Below, piece after piece: positions 17,945 through 26,570 of a stretch of DNA of 64,000 nucleotides. Source of the DNA: Motiliproteus sp036960405 (GTDB lineage: Bacteria > Pseudomonadota > Gammaproteobacteria > Pseudomonadales > Balneatricaceae); the NCBI GenBank assembly GCA_036960405.1, contig JBALWS010000007.1, positions 15,072 to 79,071 of the forward strand. Direction: 5' to 3'. How positions within the stretch are numbered: the first letter of the stretch is position 1; the number at the start of each line of letters is the position of its first letter. The translations under genes and the position numbers were made by a program. The notes under the pieces are model-generated. The model did not search any database, was not told the origin of the DNA, and was given only the letters and a program-made list of their open reading frames with translations.

Positions 17945-18778
17945 ATGCCTATGTCTGGCATCGATGATGTGACAGATTTGAAAAATTTCGAACAGACGCT
18001 TCAAACCAAAGCGCAGGACCTGCTGGGACTGTTAGAGGTTGGTGATTTTGCTGGTGCGATGCAGATTTTGGCAGAGCTGAGCGACGCACGAAATACCATG
18101 TTGTACCAAGAAGTTGGACGTTTGACGCGTGGGCTACACGAAGCCATTAAGCAATTTAATATCGATGTTGAGAAAACGGCTGAGCAAGCCTCTCAAGGCG
18201 ATGGCGAAGATGCCTTGAATGAGGTGTCCAATGCTCACGATCGACTCGACTATGTGTTGGAGCTAACCGAGAGCGCAGCCAATAAAACCATGGATATGGT
18301 TGATGCCAGCATGCCGATTGCTGAGGAGCTGGGTGAGCAGGCGAGATTATTGCGCCAAGATTGGCAGAATATGGCCGATCAGCAGAGCTCAATGTCGGAA
18401 CTCAAAGACCTTGGGCGTACAACCGAAGCGTTTTTACAGCAGATCGAAAAAGGCTCGGGCAGCCTCCAGAGCAATTTCACCGAGATATTGCTAGCTCAAG
18501 GTTTCCAAGATATTACCGGTCAATTGATCAAGCGTGTTAATGGCCTGGTTAATGATGTAGAGAAGAGTTTGATCAACCTGGTCGCGGTAGCGGGCAAGGT
18601 AGACCGTATCACTGGAACTAAGCGTGATGCGGAGGTCGAGGAAAGTAAGGACTCTGCGTACGAAGAGGAACAAAAGAACGTCAAAGGGCATGGTCCCATG
18701 GTGCTCAAGGAAGAGGCAGCTGGCGTGGTCACTGGGCAGGATGATGTTGATGATCTTCTGTCAAGTCTCGGATTCTAA
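17945..18778 (+). CDS. cheZ: CheY-P phosphatase CheZ
   Basis: CheZ accelerates dephosphorylation of CheY-P. The long helical hairpin contains the catalytic region ILLAQGFQDITGQLIKRV, whose Gln (in GFQDITGQ) is the active-site residue in the family. The C-terminal peptide DDVDDLLSSLGF is the CheY-binding tail. ATG 17945 and ATG 17951 are both possible; AGGAG precedes them. The length of about 275 residues is somewhat above E. coli CheZ and normal for Pseudomonas types. Confidence 0.95.
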   Translation: MPMSGIDDVTDLKNFEQTLQTKAQDLLGLLEVGDFAGAMQILAELSDARNTMLYQEVGRLTRGLHEAIKQFNIDVEKTAEQASQGDGEDALNEVSNAHDRLDYVLELTESAANKTMDMVDASMPIAEELGEQARLLRQDWQNMADQQSSMSELKDLGRTTEAFLQQIEKGSGSLQSNFTEILLAQGFQDITGQLIKRVNGLVNDVEKSLINLVAVAGKVDRITGTKRDAEVEESKDSAYEEEQKNVKGHGPMVLKEEAAGVVTGQDDVDDLLSSLGF

Positions 18779-18790
18779 GAGGTTTAGCGT

Positions 18791-20887
18791 ATGAGTCTGG
18801 ATGTAGATGAAGAGATCCTGCAAGACTTTCTAGTTGAGGCGGGGGAAATCCTTGAACTGCTGTCTGAACAACTGGTTGATTTAGAACATCGTCCAGAAGA
18901 CAGCGAGCTGCTGAACGCTATATTCCGTGGTTTTCATACCGTCAAAGGCGGAGCCGGGTTCATGCAGCTCACGGCGCTGGTCGAGTGCTGTCACGCGGCA
19001 GAGAACGTGTTCGATAAGCTGCGTAATAATGATATTCAGGTCACTACGGTGTTGATGGATGTTGTGCTGCAGGCACTCGATACCATCAACGAACAGTTTG
19101 ATAACGTTCGTTCGGGAGAAACCCCTGCCGATGCAGAGCCCGAACTGATCGCCTCTTTAGCCGCGTTGACTCGTGGTGAACAACCCGCAGCAGCGGCAGA
19201 GCCGGTAGCTCAAGAGCCCGAGCCTCCCACGCCCGCATCCGAAGTGGTTGAGCAAACGGCTGCTGCCGATGCCGATGCCGAGTTTGACCAGCTGCTGGAT
19301 GCGATCGGTGGAGCAGAACCGGCCGAGCCGGTAGCCGCGGCTGATGATGATATTACCGACGACGAATTCGAGGCGTTACTGGACGAATTGCACGGTAAAG
19401 GCAAGCATGGTGGTGCCGTTGATTCCCCGCCTAGCGAGCCCTCAGCAGCACCTGTTGCGCCAGCAACTCCGGTGGCTGCGAGCGGAGATGATGAACTGAT
19501 CTCCGAGGATGAATTCGAAGCCCTACTAGACGAGCTGCAGTCTCAGGGCAAAGGTGCCTTTGCTGCACCGGCTGGCGATACGGGTGTGTCTGCTGAGGTT
19601 GCGGCTCAGACTTCTCCAGCTCCAGCTCCAGCTCCAGCTCCAAAAGTGGTGGCCAAACCTGCCGTCACTAAGCCTGCTGAAACTAAACCGGCACCGAAGA
19701 AAGCCGAGAAACCGGCCGCGACCGAGACCACCGTTCGGGTCGATACTCAGCGTCTCGACGAGATCATGAACATGGTCGGTGAGCTGGTGTTGGTGCGAAA
19801 CCGGCTGGTTCGTCTGGGTGCGACGATTGCCGACGAAGAGGTAAGCAAAGCGGTATCGAGCCTCGATATGGTTACCGCCGATCTACAGATGTCGGTGATG
19901 AAAACCCGGATGCAGCCGATCAAAAAAGTGTTTGGTCGCTTCCCACGAGTGGTACGAGACCTGGCTCGAACGCTCAAGAAAGAGGTCAATCTCGAACTGC
20001 GTGGTGAAGATACCGATCTGGATAAAAACCTGGTTGAAGCCTTAGCCGATCCGCTGGTTCACTTGGTCCGCAATGCTGTCGATCATGGAGTCGAAAAGCC
20101 CGATATTCGGCTTGCTGCAGGTAAGTCGCGAGTCGGTAATGTGGTGCTATCGGCCGAGCAGGAAGGGGATCATATTCTGCTGGCGATTGCCGACGACGGT
20201 GCCGGCATGGAGGCCGATATGCTGCGGGCGTTGGCTGTTGAAAAGGGCATGATGGATCAGGATTCTGCCGAGCGATTAACCGATAACGAAGCGTTTAATC
20301 TGATTTTTGCCGCTGGCTTCTCGACCAAGAAAGAGATCTCCGATGTCTCGGGTCGAGGCGTGGGAATGGACGTGGTCAAAACCAAGATCACTCAGCTCAA
20401 CGGTACCCTCAATATCGATTCGGTACCGGGTGAAGGGTCGCGTATCGAGATCAAGGTACCGCTGACACTGGCAATCATGCCAACGCTGATGGTGATGTTG
20501 GGTGACCAGGCGTTTGCGTTACCGCTGGTCAGCGTTAATGAGATCTTTCATCTCGATCTGACTCAAACCAATGTGGTTGATGGACAAGAGGTAGTCGTCG
20601 TTCGAGAGAAAGCGTTGCCGCTCTTCCACCTTAAGCGCTGGCTGGTTGATGGGTGTATCGGGGAATCCTTGCCTGATACCGGGCATGTGGTCATTGTGAC
20701 GGTCGGAACGCAGCGGGTCGGCTTTATTGTTGATCAGCTTGTTGGGCAGGAGGAGGTTGTAATCAAGCCGCTTGGTAAGATGCTGCTTGGTACGCCCGGA
20801 ATGTCTGGCGCGACCATCACCGGTGATGGTCGTATTGCGCTGATTCTAGATATCCCGAGTTTGTTAAAACGTTACGCATCACATTGA
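18791..20887 (+). CDS. cheA: Chemotaxis histidine kinase CheA
   Basis: CheA relays receptor signals to CheY and CheB. The 698 residues comprise an HPt domain with phospho-His H49 (FRGFHTVKGGAGF), a long Ala/Pro/Glu linker (about 120-310), the dimerisation domain, the ATP-binding domain (N box HLVRNAVDHGVE, G boxes DDGAGMEAD and GRGVGMDVV) and a C-terminal CheW-like domain. I see no globular P2 domain in the linker. Instead it has repeated motifs ITDDEFEALLDEL (188-200) and ISEDEFEALLDEL (237-249), plus a weaker AEFDQLLDAI (163-172), which resemble the CheY-binding tip of FliM. A (TCCAGC)4 run at 19615-19638 encodes a Pro-Ala repeat. Confidence 0.97.
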   Translation: MSLDVDEEILQDFLVEAGEILELLSEQLVDLEHRPEDSELLNAIFRGFHTVKGGAGFMQLTALVECCHAAENVFDKLRNNDIQVTTVLMDVVLQALDTINEQFDNVRSGETPADAEPELIASLAALTRGEQPAAAAEPVAQEPEPPTPASEVVEQTAAADADAEFDQLLDAIGGAEPAEPVAAADDDITDDEFEALLDELHGKGKHGGAVDSPPSEPSAAPVAPATPVAASGDDELISEDEFEALLDELQSQGKGAFAAPAGDTGVSAEVAAQTSPAPAPAPAPKVVAKPAVTKPAETKPAPKKAEKPAATETTVRVDTQRLDEIMNMVGELVLVRNRLVRLGATIADEEVSKAVSSLDMVTADLQMSVMKTRMQPIKKVFGRFPRVVRDLARTLKKEVNLELRGEDTDLDKNLVEALADPLVHLVRNAVDHGVEKPDIRLAAGKSRVGNVVLSAEQEGDHILLAIADDGAGMEADMLRALAVEKGMMDQDSAERLTDNEAFNLIFAAGFSTKKEISDVSGRGVGMDVVKTKITQLNGTLNIDSVPGEGSRIEIKVPLTLAIMPTLMVMLGDQAFALPLVSVNEIFHLDLTQTNVVDGQEVVVVREKALPLFHLKRWLVDGCIGESLPDTGHVVIVTVGTQRVGFIVDQLVGQEEVVIKPLGKMLLGTPGMSGATITGDGRIALILDIPSLLKRYASH

Positions 20888-20939
20888 TGCGAAAGCAGAC
20901 AGAAGGGGGCTTGCCCTCTTCTTGCTGTAGGAGTTATTG

Positions 20940-22067
20940 ATGCCCGTCAAAGTTCTTGTTGTTGATGATTCCGCTTTTTTTAGGCAGCGTGCTAGCTCGA
21001 TACTGAACGCCGATCCTCGGGTAACTGTTGTCGGTACGGCGGAAAATGGCAAAGTCGCGATAGAGAAAGCGCAACAGCTAAAGCCCGATGTCATCACCAT
21101 GGATTACGAGATGCCTGTTCTTAATGGCATTGCGGCGTTGACCGAAATCATGCGTTTGTGTCCGACACCGGTGTTGATGTTTTCCTCGCTGACTTACGAA
21201 GGTGCCCGAATCACCCTTGAGGCGCTGGATGCCGGGGCGGTCGATTATCTGCCCAAGAGCTACGATCGAATGGCTCAGGGAAGTGGTGGTCTGGATCAAG
21301 TACTAGTTGAACGGGTGTTGACCGTGGCACGGAGTCGGGTAGGGCGAGCCGTTGGTTCGACTATCTCGCCGACCAAAGCTGCACCGACAACTACTGCGCG
21401 TAGCAACTCTGCACTTCAACGGCCGTTGACCCGTGAAGCGGTAAAGCCCAGTGTGCGGGCATCGTCACCGCCACCTAAGGCCGGAAGCCTTGCCAAACAG
21501 TGCAAACTGGTTATTTTCGGTACCTCAACCGGGGGGCCGGTTGCGATTCAAAAAATTCTGACCCGTTTGCCTGCAAACTTCCCTCTACCGATATTGATCG
21601 TTCAGCATATGCCGAAAACTTTTACCGGTGCGTTCGCGGAACGATTAAACCAGCAGTGTCAGATTCGAGTTCGTGAAGCCAGTGATGGAGATCTGCTGGA
21701 AGCGGGGCTAGCCTTATTGGCTCCCGGTGGCGAGCAGATGTTGGTCGATGCTCGTCAAGGCGGACGGGTTCGTATCATGCCTGGCGATGAGAGGCTCAAT
21801 TATAAACCCAGCGTCGATGTGACGTTTGGTTCTGCGGCGAAGGCCTATACCAATCAAGTGCTGGGCATCGTGCTGACCGGAATGGGCGCTGACGGGCGTG
21901 ATGGCGCTCGAATGTTAAAAACCAGTGGCTCGACCATCTGGTCGCAAAACGAGCAGAGCTGCGTGATTTACGGCATGCCACAAGCGATTGCTCAGGCCAA
22001 TCTCACCGATCATGTTGTTGATTTGAGTGATGTGAGTACTCACTTACTATCGGTGTTGGGGCGCTAA
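20940..22067 (+). CDS. cheB: Protein-glutamate methylesterase CheB
   Basis: CheB demethylates and deamidates chemoreceptors for adaptation. The receiver domain has D9-D10 and phospho-acceptor D55 (TMDYEMPVLNG). The C-terminal esterase carries the catalytic Ser (GTSTGGPVAIQKIL), His (VQHMPKTFTGAFAERL) and Asp (GMGADGRDGA). ATG 20940 is chosen over the TTG immediately before it. The gene follows cheA by 52 bp and its stop overlaps the motC ATG (TAATG). No cheR is present in this window. Confidence 0.96.
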   Translation: MPVKVLVVDDSAFFRQRASSILNADPRVTVVGTAENGKVAIEKAQQLKPDVITMDYEMPVLNGIAALTEIMRLCPTPVLMFSSLTYEGARITLEALDAGAVDYLPKSYDRMAQGSGGLDQVLVERVLTVARSRVGRAVGSTISPTKAAPTTTARSNSALQRPLTREAVKPSVRASSPPPKAGSLAKQCKLVIFGTSTGGPVAIQKILTRLPANFPLPILIVQHMPKTFTGAFAERLNQQCQIRVREASDGDLLEAGLALLAPGGEQMLVDARQGGRVRIMPGDERLNYKPSVDVTFGSAAKAYTNQVLGIVLTGMGADGRDGARMLKTSGSTIWSQNEQSCVIYGMPQAIAQANLTDHVVDLSDVSTHLLSVLGR

Positions 22068-22807
22068 TGGATCGCCTTAGCATACTGGGAGTCTTGCTGG
22101 TTCTGGCGGCTATATTTGGCGGCCAGGTCGTAGAAGGCGGACGCTTTGATACACTGCTAAATGGCGCTGCAGCGGTGATCGTCTTTGGTGGGACGCTTGG
22201 GGCGGGTTTGCTGCAGTTTTCGCTTCCCGAAGCACGCCGGGCACTGGGGATGCTGAGTTGGGTCTTCGCACCGCCACCGCTCAGCTTCGCCCGGGGTATC
22301 GATAATGTGGTGGGTTGGAGTATGCATGCTCGTCGCTTTGGTTTGATCGGTTTAGAAAAACAGTCAGAACTTGAAAACGACGAGTTTCTTCGCAAAGGCT
22401 TGCAGTTGATCGCCGACGGCAATGAGAAAGAATCTATCCGTGACATCATGGAGATGGAACTCAATATCCGCGAACAGCGGGATATGCAAGCTGCGCGCGT
22501 CTACGAAAGTATGGGCGGCTACGCACCGACAATCGGCATTATCGGCGCGGTAATGGGGTTGATCCATGTGATGACTAACCTGTCGGCACCCGAGACATTG
22601 GGCACTGGGATCGCGACCGCGTTCGTTGCCACGGTGTACGGGGTGGGAATTGCCAACCTAGTGCTACTGCCGATTTCCGGTAAATTGAGATCGATTATTC
22701 ATCAACGTTATCAGTACCATGAGATGATGCTCGAAGGGTTTTTATCTATTTCCCAAGGACATAATCCATTGGCCATTCGGCTGCGACTCGAAAGCTACCT
22801 CGGGTAA
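22067..22807 (+). CDS. motC: Flagellar stator protein MotC (MotA family)
   Basis: MotC pairs with MotD to form a proton-driven stator that supplements MotAB in Pseudomonas. The 246 residues contain four membrane segments and the MotA/TolQ/ExbB signature in YAPTIGIIGAVMGLIHVM and IATAFVATVYGVGIANL. It overlaps cheB by 1 bp in a TAATG junction and is followed 11 bp later by motD. Confidence 0.94.
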   Translation: MDRLSILGVLLVLAAIFGGQVVEGGRFDTLLNGAAAVIVFGGTLGAGLLQFSLPEARRALGMLSWVFAPPPLSFARGIDNVVGWSMHARRFGLIGLEKQSELENDEFLRKGLQLIADGNEKESIRDIMEMELNIREQRDMQAARVYESMGGYAPTIGIIGAVMGLIHVMTNLSAPETLGTGIATAFVATVYGVGIANLVLLPISGKLRSIIHQRYQYHEMMLEGFLSISQGHNPLAIRLRLESYLG

Positions 22808-22818
22808 TGGGGAGATAG

Positions 22819-23751
22819 ATGGCAAGGCGATTCCAAGAACGCGAACATCAAGTGGGCAGCGATCGTTGGGTGGTGTCTTATGCCGACTTTATTACTCTGT
22901 TGTTAGCGTTTTTTGTGGTGATGTACTCTATTTCGTCGGTCAACGAAGGTAAGTACCGGGTTCTGTCCGAATCGCTATCAGGGATCTTTTTGGGAGCTGA
23001 TCGTAGTTTTGATCAGGTGCCGGTGGGTGACCTGGCGTTACGTGAGCCCAATCGTGATATCGGATTGTTAGATCAGCAGCCAGCAGAGCTGCCTGGGCAG
23101 TTGGAACCGGTCTCGGAGGATGCCGAGGCGCAAGAGTTAAAGCAGATCCAGTCCGATGCCAAGGCCAGGTTTCAAGAGTTGATAGCCGATGGAGAGCTAT
23201 CGATATCGGCGAATAAATTGTGGATTGAGATTGAGATCGGCTCGGGTGTGCTTTTCCAGAGTGGAAGGGCTACGCCAAGCCAAAGTGCCGATCCTATCTT
23301 AGAGGCACTGGCGCTGTTGTTGAAGCCGCACGATAACCCGATTCACGTTGAAGGGTTTACCGATAATCAGCCGATGCAAAGTGATCTGTTTCCATCTAAT
23401 TGGGAGCTTTCGGCAGCTCGGGCAGCAGGGGTGGTGCGAATGCTGGCTCATTTTGGGGTCGCCCCAGAACGGATGGCCGCTGTCGGATACGGTCAGTTTC
23501 AACCTAAAGTCAGTAACTTGAGTGCCAAAGGGCGAAGCAAAAATCGTCGGGTAGTGATCATTGTTTCCCGTGATGAGCGGGTGCAACGTGCGTTAACAGG
23601 TTACGGCAGTCGTGCTATCAGCGAGGATGCGGTGCAGACCATTTTGCAGCAGCACCGGGTTGAGTCCGAAGCCTCTGAGCCAGAATCGGTGATACAGCGT
23701 CTTGAGACCGAGACGGGTGGGGTGTTGTTTACTCGTGGTCAGCCACAATAG
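22819..23751 (+). CDS. motD: Flagellar stator protein MotD (MotB family)
   Basis: MotD anchors the MotC stator to peptidoglycan. The N-terminus has one membrane helix with the ion-carrying Asp (WVVSYADFITLLLAFFVVMY). The C-terminal OmpA-like domain shows IHVEGFTDNQP, NWELSAARAAGVVRML and KNRRVVIIV, the peptidoglycan-binding signature. The 310 residues fit the family. Confidence 0.94.
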   Translation: MARRFQEREHQVGSDRWVVSYADFITLLLAFFVVMYSISSVNEGKYRVLSESLSGIFLGADRSFDQVPVGDLALREPNRDIGLLDQQPAELPGQLEPVSEDAEAQELKQIQSDAKARFQELIADGELSISANKLWIEIEIGSGVLFQSGRATPSQSADPILEALALLLKPHDNPIHVEGFTDNQPMQSDLFPSNWELSAARAAGVVRMLAHFGVAPERMAAVGYGQFQPKVSNLSAKGRSKNRRVVIIVSRDERVQRALTGYGSRAISEDAVQTILQQHRVESEASEPESVIQRLETETGGVLFTRGQPQ

Positions 23752-23771
23752 CCGGATAAGGGGATTAACAG

Positions 23772-24563
23772 GTGCATATCTGGGCAGTAGCCAATCAAAA
23801 AGGTGGGGTGGGAAAAACCACCACGGTTGTGACCTTAGCTGGCCTGCTGGCAGACCAGGGGTTGGATGTGTTGCTACTCGATCTCGATCCACACGGTTCG
23901 TTGACCAGCTATTTTCGCTACGATCCGGATGCGTTAGAGCATTCGGCCTACGACCTGTTTGATCAGTCTACGACATCGCCTGAACAGGTCAGCCGGTTGT
24001 TGCTCGATACCAGTCATGATCGGATCACCTTGATTCCTGCTTCCACCGCGATGGCGACACTCGAGCGCAAATCGGTCGGTAGCGAAGGGATGGGGCTAAT
24101 GGTGTCACGTGGGCTGGCGCATCTATGGGACCGTTTTGATTATGTGTTGATCGACAGCCCACCGGTGTTGGGCGTACTGATGGTTAACGCACTGGCAGCT
24201 TGTCGGCGGTTGGTGGTGCCGGTGCAGACCGAGTTTTTGGCCATCAAAGGTTTGGAGCGGATGGTGCGGACGTTGACGATGATCAATCGAGCCCGAAGTG
24301 AAAAATTGAAATACCATATACTGCCAACGTTTTTTGATCGTCGTACCCAAGCTTCGATGCAAAGCTTACGGCAGATCAAGCAGACCTATCCCGATCAGAT
24401 TGCTCATGCCGTTATTCCGGTCGATACCAAGTTTCGCAATGCTAGCGCGCAGGGCATAGTGCCGTCGGCGATGGATCCCAGCACCCACGGTGTTCGGTCA
24501 TACAGCATGCTGCTTCGTTGGCTGCAAGATCAGGATAAACTGCAATCCTCTCCGCAGACTTAA
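23772..24563 (+). CDS. ParA-family ATPase for chemotaxis array positioning (ParC type)
   Basis: This is a MinD/ParA-family ATPase with Walker A KGGVGKTT (residues 10-17), LLDLDPHGSLTSYF and IDSPPVLG. In Vibrio and Pseudomonas the ParA encoded between motD and the CheW pair places chemotaxis arrays at the cell pole; this equivalent position supports that role. The start is GTG at 23772, 20 bp after motD. It is not a plasmid partition gene, since no ParB or centromere-like repeats are nearby. Confidence 0.9.
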   Translation: MHIWAVANQKGGVGKTTTVVTLAGLLADQGLDVLLLDLDPHGSLTSYFRYDPDALEHSAYDLFDQSTTSPEQVSRLLLDTSHDRITLIPASTAMATLERKSVGSEGMGLMVSRGLAHLWDRFDYVLIDSPPVLGVLMVNALAACRRLVVPVQTEFLAIKGLERMVRTLTMINRARSEKLKYHILPTFFDRRTQASMQSLRQIKQTYPDQIAHAVIPVDTKFRNASAQGIVPSAMDPSTHGVRSYSMLLRWLQDQDKLQSSPQT

Positions 24564-24584
24564 CCAAGAGATAGTGTCATCGTT

Positions 24585-25355
24585 ATGAAATCGAGCAGTA
24601 CCTCACCGCAACGGCAGGCAAAACAGGATACGTCCGTAGCGTCTCCGCCGACCATTGCTCCGCAGCGAGCGGTGCAGGACTATTTGAACGCACTGCTGCA
24701 AGATGCGACCACCTTGGCGCTTGCCGAAGAAGTTCAGACTGTTGAAACGGCGGCCCCGGTTGTCGAGCCTCCGGTGCTGGAGAAGGTGGAGGCGATCGAA
24801 GTTGAGGTTCCAGCCTCGATTGCAGATGTTGAGCTTGAAGAGTCGACGGCTGCGGCACAGAGTTGGGTCGATGGTCGCCCTCCTTGGGCTCAGCAACGTT
24901 TTGAGTGCCTGTTGTTTAAGGTGGCAGGTTTAACCCTGGCGGTTCCGTTGGTGGAGCTGGGTGGGGTTTTAGTTGTGGAAGATGAGCTGAAGCCGCTGTT
25001 CGGTCAGCCGGATTGGTTTCTAGGCTTGCTGCGATCGAAAACCGAAGGTACAGTCAAAGCCATTGATACAGCGCGTTGGGTGATGCCGGAGAAGTATCCG
25101 GAAGATCTCCGCGAAAGCTTTAAATATGTGATTTTGATGCAAGGCAGTGAATGGGGAATGGCCTGTCATGCTGTCGAGGATGCGATCACTTTAGAGCCCG
25201 ATCAGGTTCGTTGGAGAAGCGATCGAGGGCGACGTCCTTGGCTTGCGGGTACCGTCATAGATCATATGTGCGCCATCATGGATGTGTCAGCACTGCTCGC
25301 GTTGATAGAGCAGAGCCAGGCTGAAAATGCTAAGCGTAATAAAGTTAATAGATAG
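24585..25355 (+). CDS. CheW-domain array-localisation protein (ParP-like)
   Basis: The 256 residues consist of a long Ala/Pro/Glu-rich N-terminal part (about 1-100) containing the conserved segment AVQDYLNALLQDA, and a C-terminal CheW-like domain (about 105-245: FECLLFKVAGLTLAVPLVEL). This architecture next to parA and cheW corresponds to ParP of Vibrio, which ties ParC to CheA and receptors. The function is inferred from domain order and position. It ends at 25355, just before cheW. Confidence 0.85.
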   Translation: MKSSSTSPQRQAKQDTSVASPPTIAPQRAVQDYLNALLQDATTLALAEEVQTVETAAPVVEPPVLEKVEAIEVEVPASIADVELEESTAAAQSWVDGRPPWAQQRFECLLFKVAGLTLAVPLVELGGVLVVEDELKPLFGQPDWFLGLLRSKTEGTVKAIDTARWVMPEKYPEDLRESFKYVILMQGSEWGMACHAVEDAITLEPDQVRWRSDRGRRPWLAGTVIDHMCAIMDVSALLALIEQSQAENAKRNKVNR

Positions 25356-25390
25356 TGATTCCGACAAGAGTCGGATATGAGGAACACAAT

Positions 25391-25870
25391 ATGAGCATCA
25401 AAGCCGCCAGCGGTAGCGACGATCCGGTTCTGCAGTATGTGACTTTCTTGTTGAAGGATGAGATATACGGCATCAATGTGATGGAGGTGCAAGAGGTCTT
25501 GCGCTATAGCGAGATTGCCCCGGTACCGGGTGCGCCGTCTTACGTTTTGGGCATTATCAATCTGCGTGGCAATGTGGTGACGGTTATCGATACCCGGCAG
25601 CGGTTCGGGTTGATGCCCGATGAGGTGACCGATAATACCCGCATCGTGATCATTGAAGTCGATAAACAGGTCATCGGGATTTTGGTCGATGCGGTTTCCG
25701 AAGTGGTTTACCTGAATCAATCAGAAATTGAGAAAGCACCTAATGTGGGTACAGATGAGAGTGCCAAGTTTATTCAAGGTGTCTGTCATAAAGACGATCG
25801 CTTGCTGATCTTGGTTGAGCTGGACAAAATGATGACCGATGACGAGTGGTCTGAAATCTCGTTAATGTAA
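25391..25870 (+). CDS. cheW: Chemotaxis coupling protein CheW
   Basis: CheW couples chemoreceptors to CheA. The single CheW domain fills 159 residues (QYVTFLLKDEIYGINVMEVQ, GIINLRGNVVTVID, GILVDAVSEVVYL). ATG 25391 is chosen because GAGGAACAC precedes it; an in-frame upstream ATG at 25355 would add 12 residues unlike CheW. It is the last clear chemotaxis gene of the island. Confidence 0.96.
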   Translation: MSIKAASGSDDPVLQYVTFLLKDEIYGINVMEVQEVLRYSEIAPVPGAPSYVLGIINLRGNVVTVIDTRQRFGLMPDEVTDNTRIVIIEVDKQVIGILVDAVSEVVYLNQSEIEKAPNVGTDESAKFIQGVCHKDDRLLILVELDKMMTDDEWSEISLM

Positions 25871-25891
25871 CGCCAAGGCAAGGTCTGAATC

Positions 25892-26302
25892 ATGTTTCTG
25901 TGGTTATGGTTAGCTGTCGCGGTACTGACGATAGCGTTGCTGTCAACTGCGATCTGGTTAATCCGGTTGCAGCGTAAACTGACGGCCCAGCAACGGAACT
26001 ATCAAGCGCTGCTGAATGTACTGCGCAATGAAATTAGGATAACCAACAGCGGCTCAATGGGGATGGGGCGTCGGCTTAAGCAGGTTGAACAGCGGCTCAA
26101 TATTACCGCCGAGAAACAGCTGGAAATGGAAAATCGCGATCCCGGTGCGCTGGCTTATAATCAGGCGGCTAAGCTGATGGAGATGGGGGCCGAAGTGGAC
26201 GATCTGATCGGCTCTTGCGGTATAGCCCGCCCTGAGGCTGAGCTGATGGCGCTGCTGCATCGAGAGATTAAAGGCGTGGCGGCTCTGAAGTCGGATCGCT
26301 AA
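25892..26302 (+). CDS. DUF2802 family membrane-anchored protein
   Basis: A 136-residue protein with one N-terminal membrane helix (FLWLWLAVAVLTIALLSTAIW) and a soluble, helical remainder ending in a region that reads like a small winged helix (AAKLMEMGAEVDDLIGSCGIARPEAELM). It matches the protein encoded after cheW in Pseudomonas (DUF2802), whose role is unknown. Its last 35 bp overlap, tail to tail, the gene on the opposite strand. Confidence 0.85.
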   Translation: MFLWLWLAVAVLTIALLSTAIWLIRLQRKLTAQQRNYQALLNVLRNEIRITNSGSMGMGRRLKQVEQRLNITAEKQLEMENRDPGALAYNQAAKLMEMGAEVDDLIGSCGIARPEAELMALLHREIKGVAALKSDR

Positions 26303-26570
26303 TCGGCTTGTCGCTGCGCAGGCTATAGGCGAACGCGATCACCTCGGCAATGGCTTTATAGAGCGACTCCGGAATATCTTGTCCTAGCTGTAGCAACGAC
26401 AGTGTTTCTACCAGCGTTGGATCCTCGTGAATCATAATACCGTGTTCTGCGGCAATACGAATAATCTCTTCGGCAACCAGTCCCTTTCCTTTGGCTGAAA
26501 GGAAAGGTGCGCGCGTCTTGTCGTAGGTCAGCGCGACCGCGCTGCGCGGTTTGTCGGTGTCGTCGTTCAT
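26268..26570 (-). CDS. Free-standing FlhB C-terminal domain protein (FlhX type)
   Basis: The 100 residues align with the part of FlhB that follows its self-cleavage site: AVALTYDKTRAPFLSAKGKG and IPESLYKAIAEVIAFAYSLR correspond to VALKYSEGGAGAPVLVAKGV and IPEGLYVAVAQVLAYVFQLR of the FlhB at 11020. The NPxH site and membrane segments are absent. Such proteins (FlhX, YlqH) are known in several phyla and can partly stand in for the FlhB fragment, but their normal role is unclear. It is encoded 4 bp into the end of a FliK-like gene. Confidence 0.88.
   Translation of the reverse strand: MNDDTDKPRSAVALTYDKTRAPFLSAKGKGLVAEEIIRIAAEHGIMIHEDPTLVETLSLLQLGQDIPESLYKAIAEVIAFAYSLRSDKPISDPTSEPPRL

Noticed and set aside
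19615..19638. TCCAGC tandem repeat in cheA as a phase-variation tract
   Set aside because: The repeat unit is six bases, so changes in copy number keep the frame; it simply encodes a Pro-Ala linker.
23772..24563. The ParA gene as a sign of a plasmid or integrated element
   Set aside because: There is no ParB, replication gene or boundary repeat, and the gene sits in the conserved chemotaxis order.
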